This document shows positions 5,071 through 5,566 of a stretch of DNA of 5,566 nt, piece after piece; positions within the stretch are counted from its first letter, which is position 1; each line of letters begins with the position of its first letter. The notes below the pieces were generated by a model that had not been told where the DNA came from, did no database searches, and saw nothing but the letters and a program-made list of their open reading frames with translations. The DNA lies in the NCBI GenBank assembly GCA_002725175.2, contig PBQX02000053.1:1-5566 (forward strand), read 5' to 3'. Made by a program: the position numbers and the translations under genes. Source of the DNA: CACKLF01 sp002725175 (GTDB lineage: Bacteria; Pseudomonadota; Alphaproteobacteria; Rhodobacterales; Rhodobacteraceae).

Positions 5071-5566
5071 AAGTTTGTACCTAACAAAGAGCCAATAAAT
5101 AATGAAAAACCTACCCAATTATTACTTTTAAAAGCTAAAAAACATTTATGTCTATCGTAGTTTCTGACTAGTCCATATTGATAAATGATTAAAGCCAGCC
5201 AAGCTAAGCTGGATAAATAGAATAAAGGGTGCATATTTAATTCATACCCAAGCAAAGACCAAATGCCTAGCGAAATAAGATGAAAAGATATAAAAAAATG
5301 TACTACTTTATTTCCAAAAGTTAGAGCTGAAGAACGTAAACCAACTTTTATGTCATCCTCTTTATCGCTCATTGCATAAGCAGTGTCGTATGCAAGTATC
5401 CAGAAGAAACAGGAAGCAAATAATACCAATGAAACGGTATTTATTTTGTTTAGCTCAACCGCAGAAACCATGATGATTCCCCAAGAGAATGCCAGTCCTA
5501 AGAAAAATTGAGGTATAGCAAAGAAGCGTTTAGTTAAGGGGTAGAAAATTGCTAATCCCAATCCAA
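5067..5566 (-). CDS. ubiA: 4-hydroxybenzoate polyprenyltransferase UbiA, C-terminal 165 residues, 5' end beyond the window
   Basis: This integral membrane enzyme attaches the polyprenyl tail to 4-hydroxybenzoate in ubiquinone synthesis. In the visible part (numbering from the first complete codon) YPLTKRFFAIPQFFLGLAF (9-27) matches the YPLMKR...PQ..LGLAF region of UbiA. The second Asp-rich motif YDTAYAMSDKEDDIKVGLRSSA (59-80) holds the Mg-diphosphate-binding aspartates D67, D70 and D71. The tail CFLAFKSNNWVGFSLFIG (141-158) matches the usual C-terminus. Hydrophobic helices lie at about 20-36, 43-60, 86-105, 112-130 and 150-163. Roughly the first 125 residues, including the first Asp-rich motif, are off the right edge. 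The stop TGA overlaps the next gene's ATG (ATGA at 5067-5070). The motif wording favours UbiA over related prenyltransferases such as CtaB or MenA. Confidence 0.95.
   Translation of the reverse strand, partial: GLGLAIFYPLTKRFFAIPQFFLGLAFSWGIIMVSAVELNKINTVSLVLFASCFFWILAYDTAYAMSDKEDDIKVGLRSSALTFGNKVVHFFISFHLISLGIWSLLGYELNMHPLFYLSSLAWLALIIYQYGLVRNYDRHKCFLAFKSNNWVGFSLFIGSLLGTNL

Noticed and set aside
5071..5118. N-terminal extension of the COG3146 protein (start at 5118)
   Set aside because: It needs a TTG start and a 52-base overlap with ubiA; the ATG at 5070 gives a standard ATGA overlap and a family-like N-terminus.

Overview
The window is a compact, AT-rich stretch of a bacterial chromosome in which every recognisable gene lies on the minus strand, so transcription runs from position 5566 towards position 1. 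The gene content points to a gammaproteobacterium: UbiA (ubiquinone synthesis), a DUF1249/YqiB-family protein, and an NtrB-NtrC pair whose signature residues fall at the same positions as in E. coli. Low GC, tight overlaps and short gaps suggest a streamlined marine lineage such as SAR86. That placement is inference, since no rRNA or other decisive marker is present.

Upstream cluster (5566 to 2852, read leftwards): the C-terminal part of ubiA, a COG3146/DUF482 FemAB/GNAT-like acyltransferase, a short AlkA-type DNA glycosylase, and a YqiB-like DUF1249 protein. The three junctions overlap by 4, 11 and 14 bases, so the four genes look like one translationally coupled operon whose promoter lies beyond the right edge.

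Nitrogen cluster (2859 to 1): a 127-base intergenic region, then a glutamine synthetase, the sensor kinase gene ntrB (glnL), and the first 203 codons of ntrC (glnG). The layout is that of the enteric glnA-glnL-glnG operon, but the synthetase is the eukaryote-like type II enzyme (GSII), not the usual dodecameric, adenylylatable GSI. The region before it carries two 17-base dyads that fit the NtrC operator pattern TGCAC-N7-GTGCA. One is a close match that overlaps the stop codon of the preceding gene; the other is weaker. This implies autoregulation of the cluster by its own NtrC, although no convincing sigma-54 -24/-12 promoter is visible. A perfect 12-bp stem-loop separates the synthetase from ntrB and ends 6 bases before ntrB's GTG start, which probably keeps regulator synthesis below that of the enzyme.

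I see no mobile elements, CRISPR arrays, tRNA or rRNA genes. The most interesting signal is the GSII-ntrBC arrangement with its operators and intercistronic hairpin, rather than a wholly new system.
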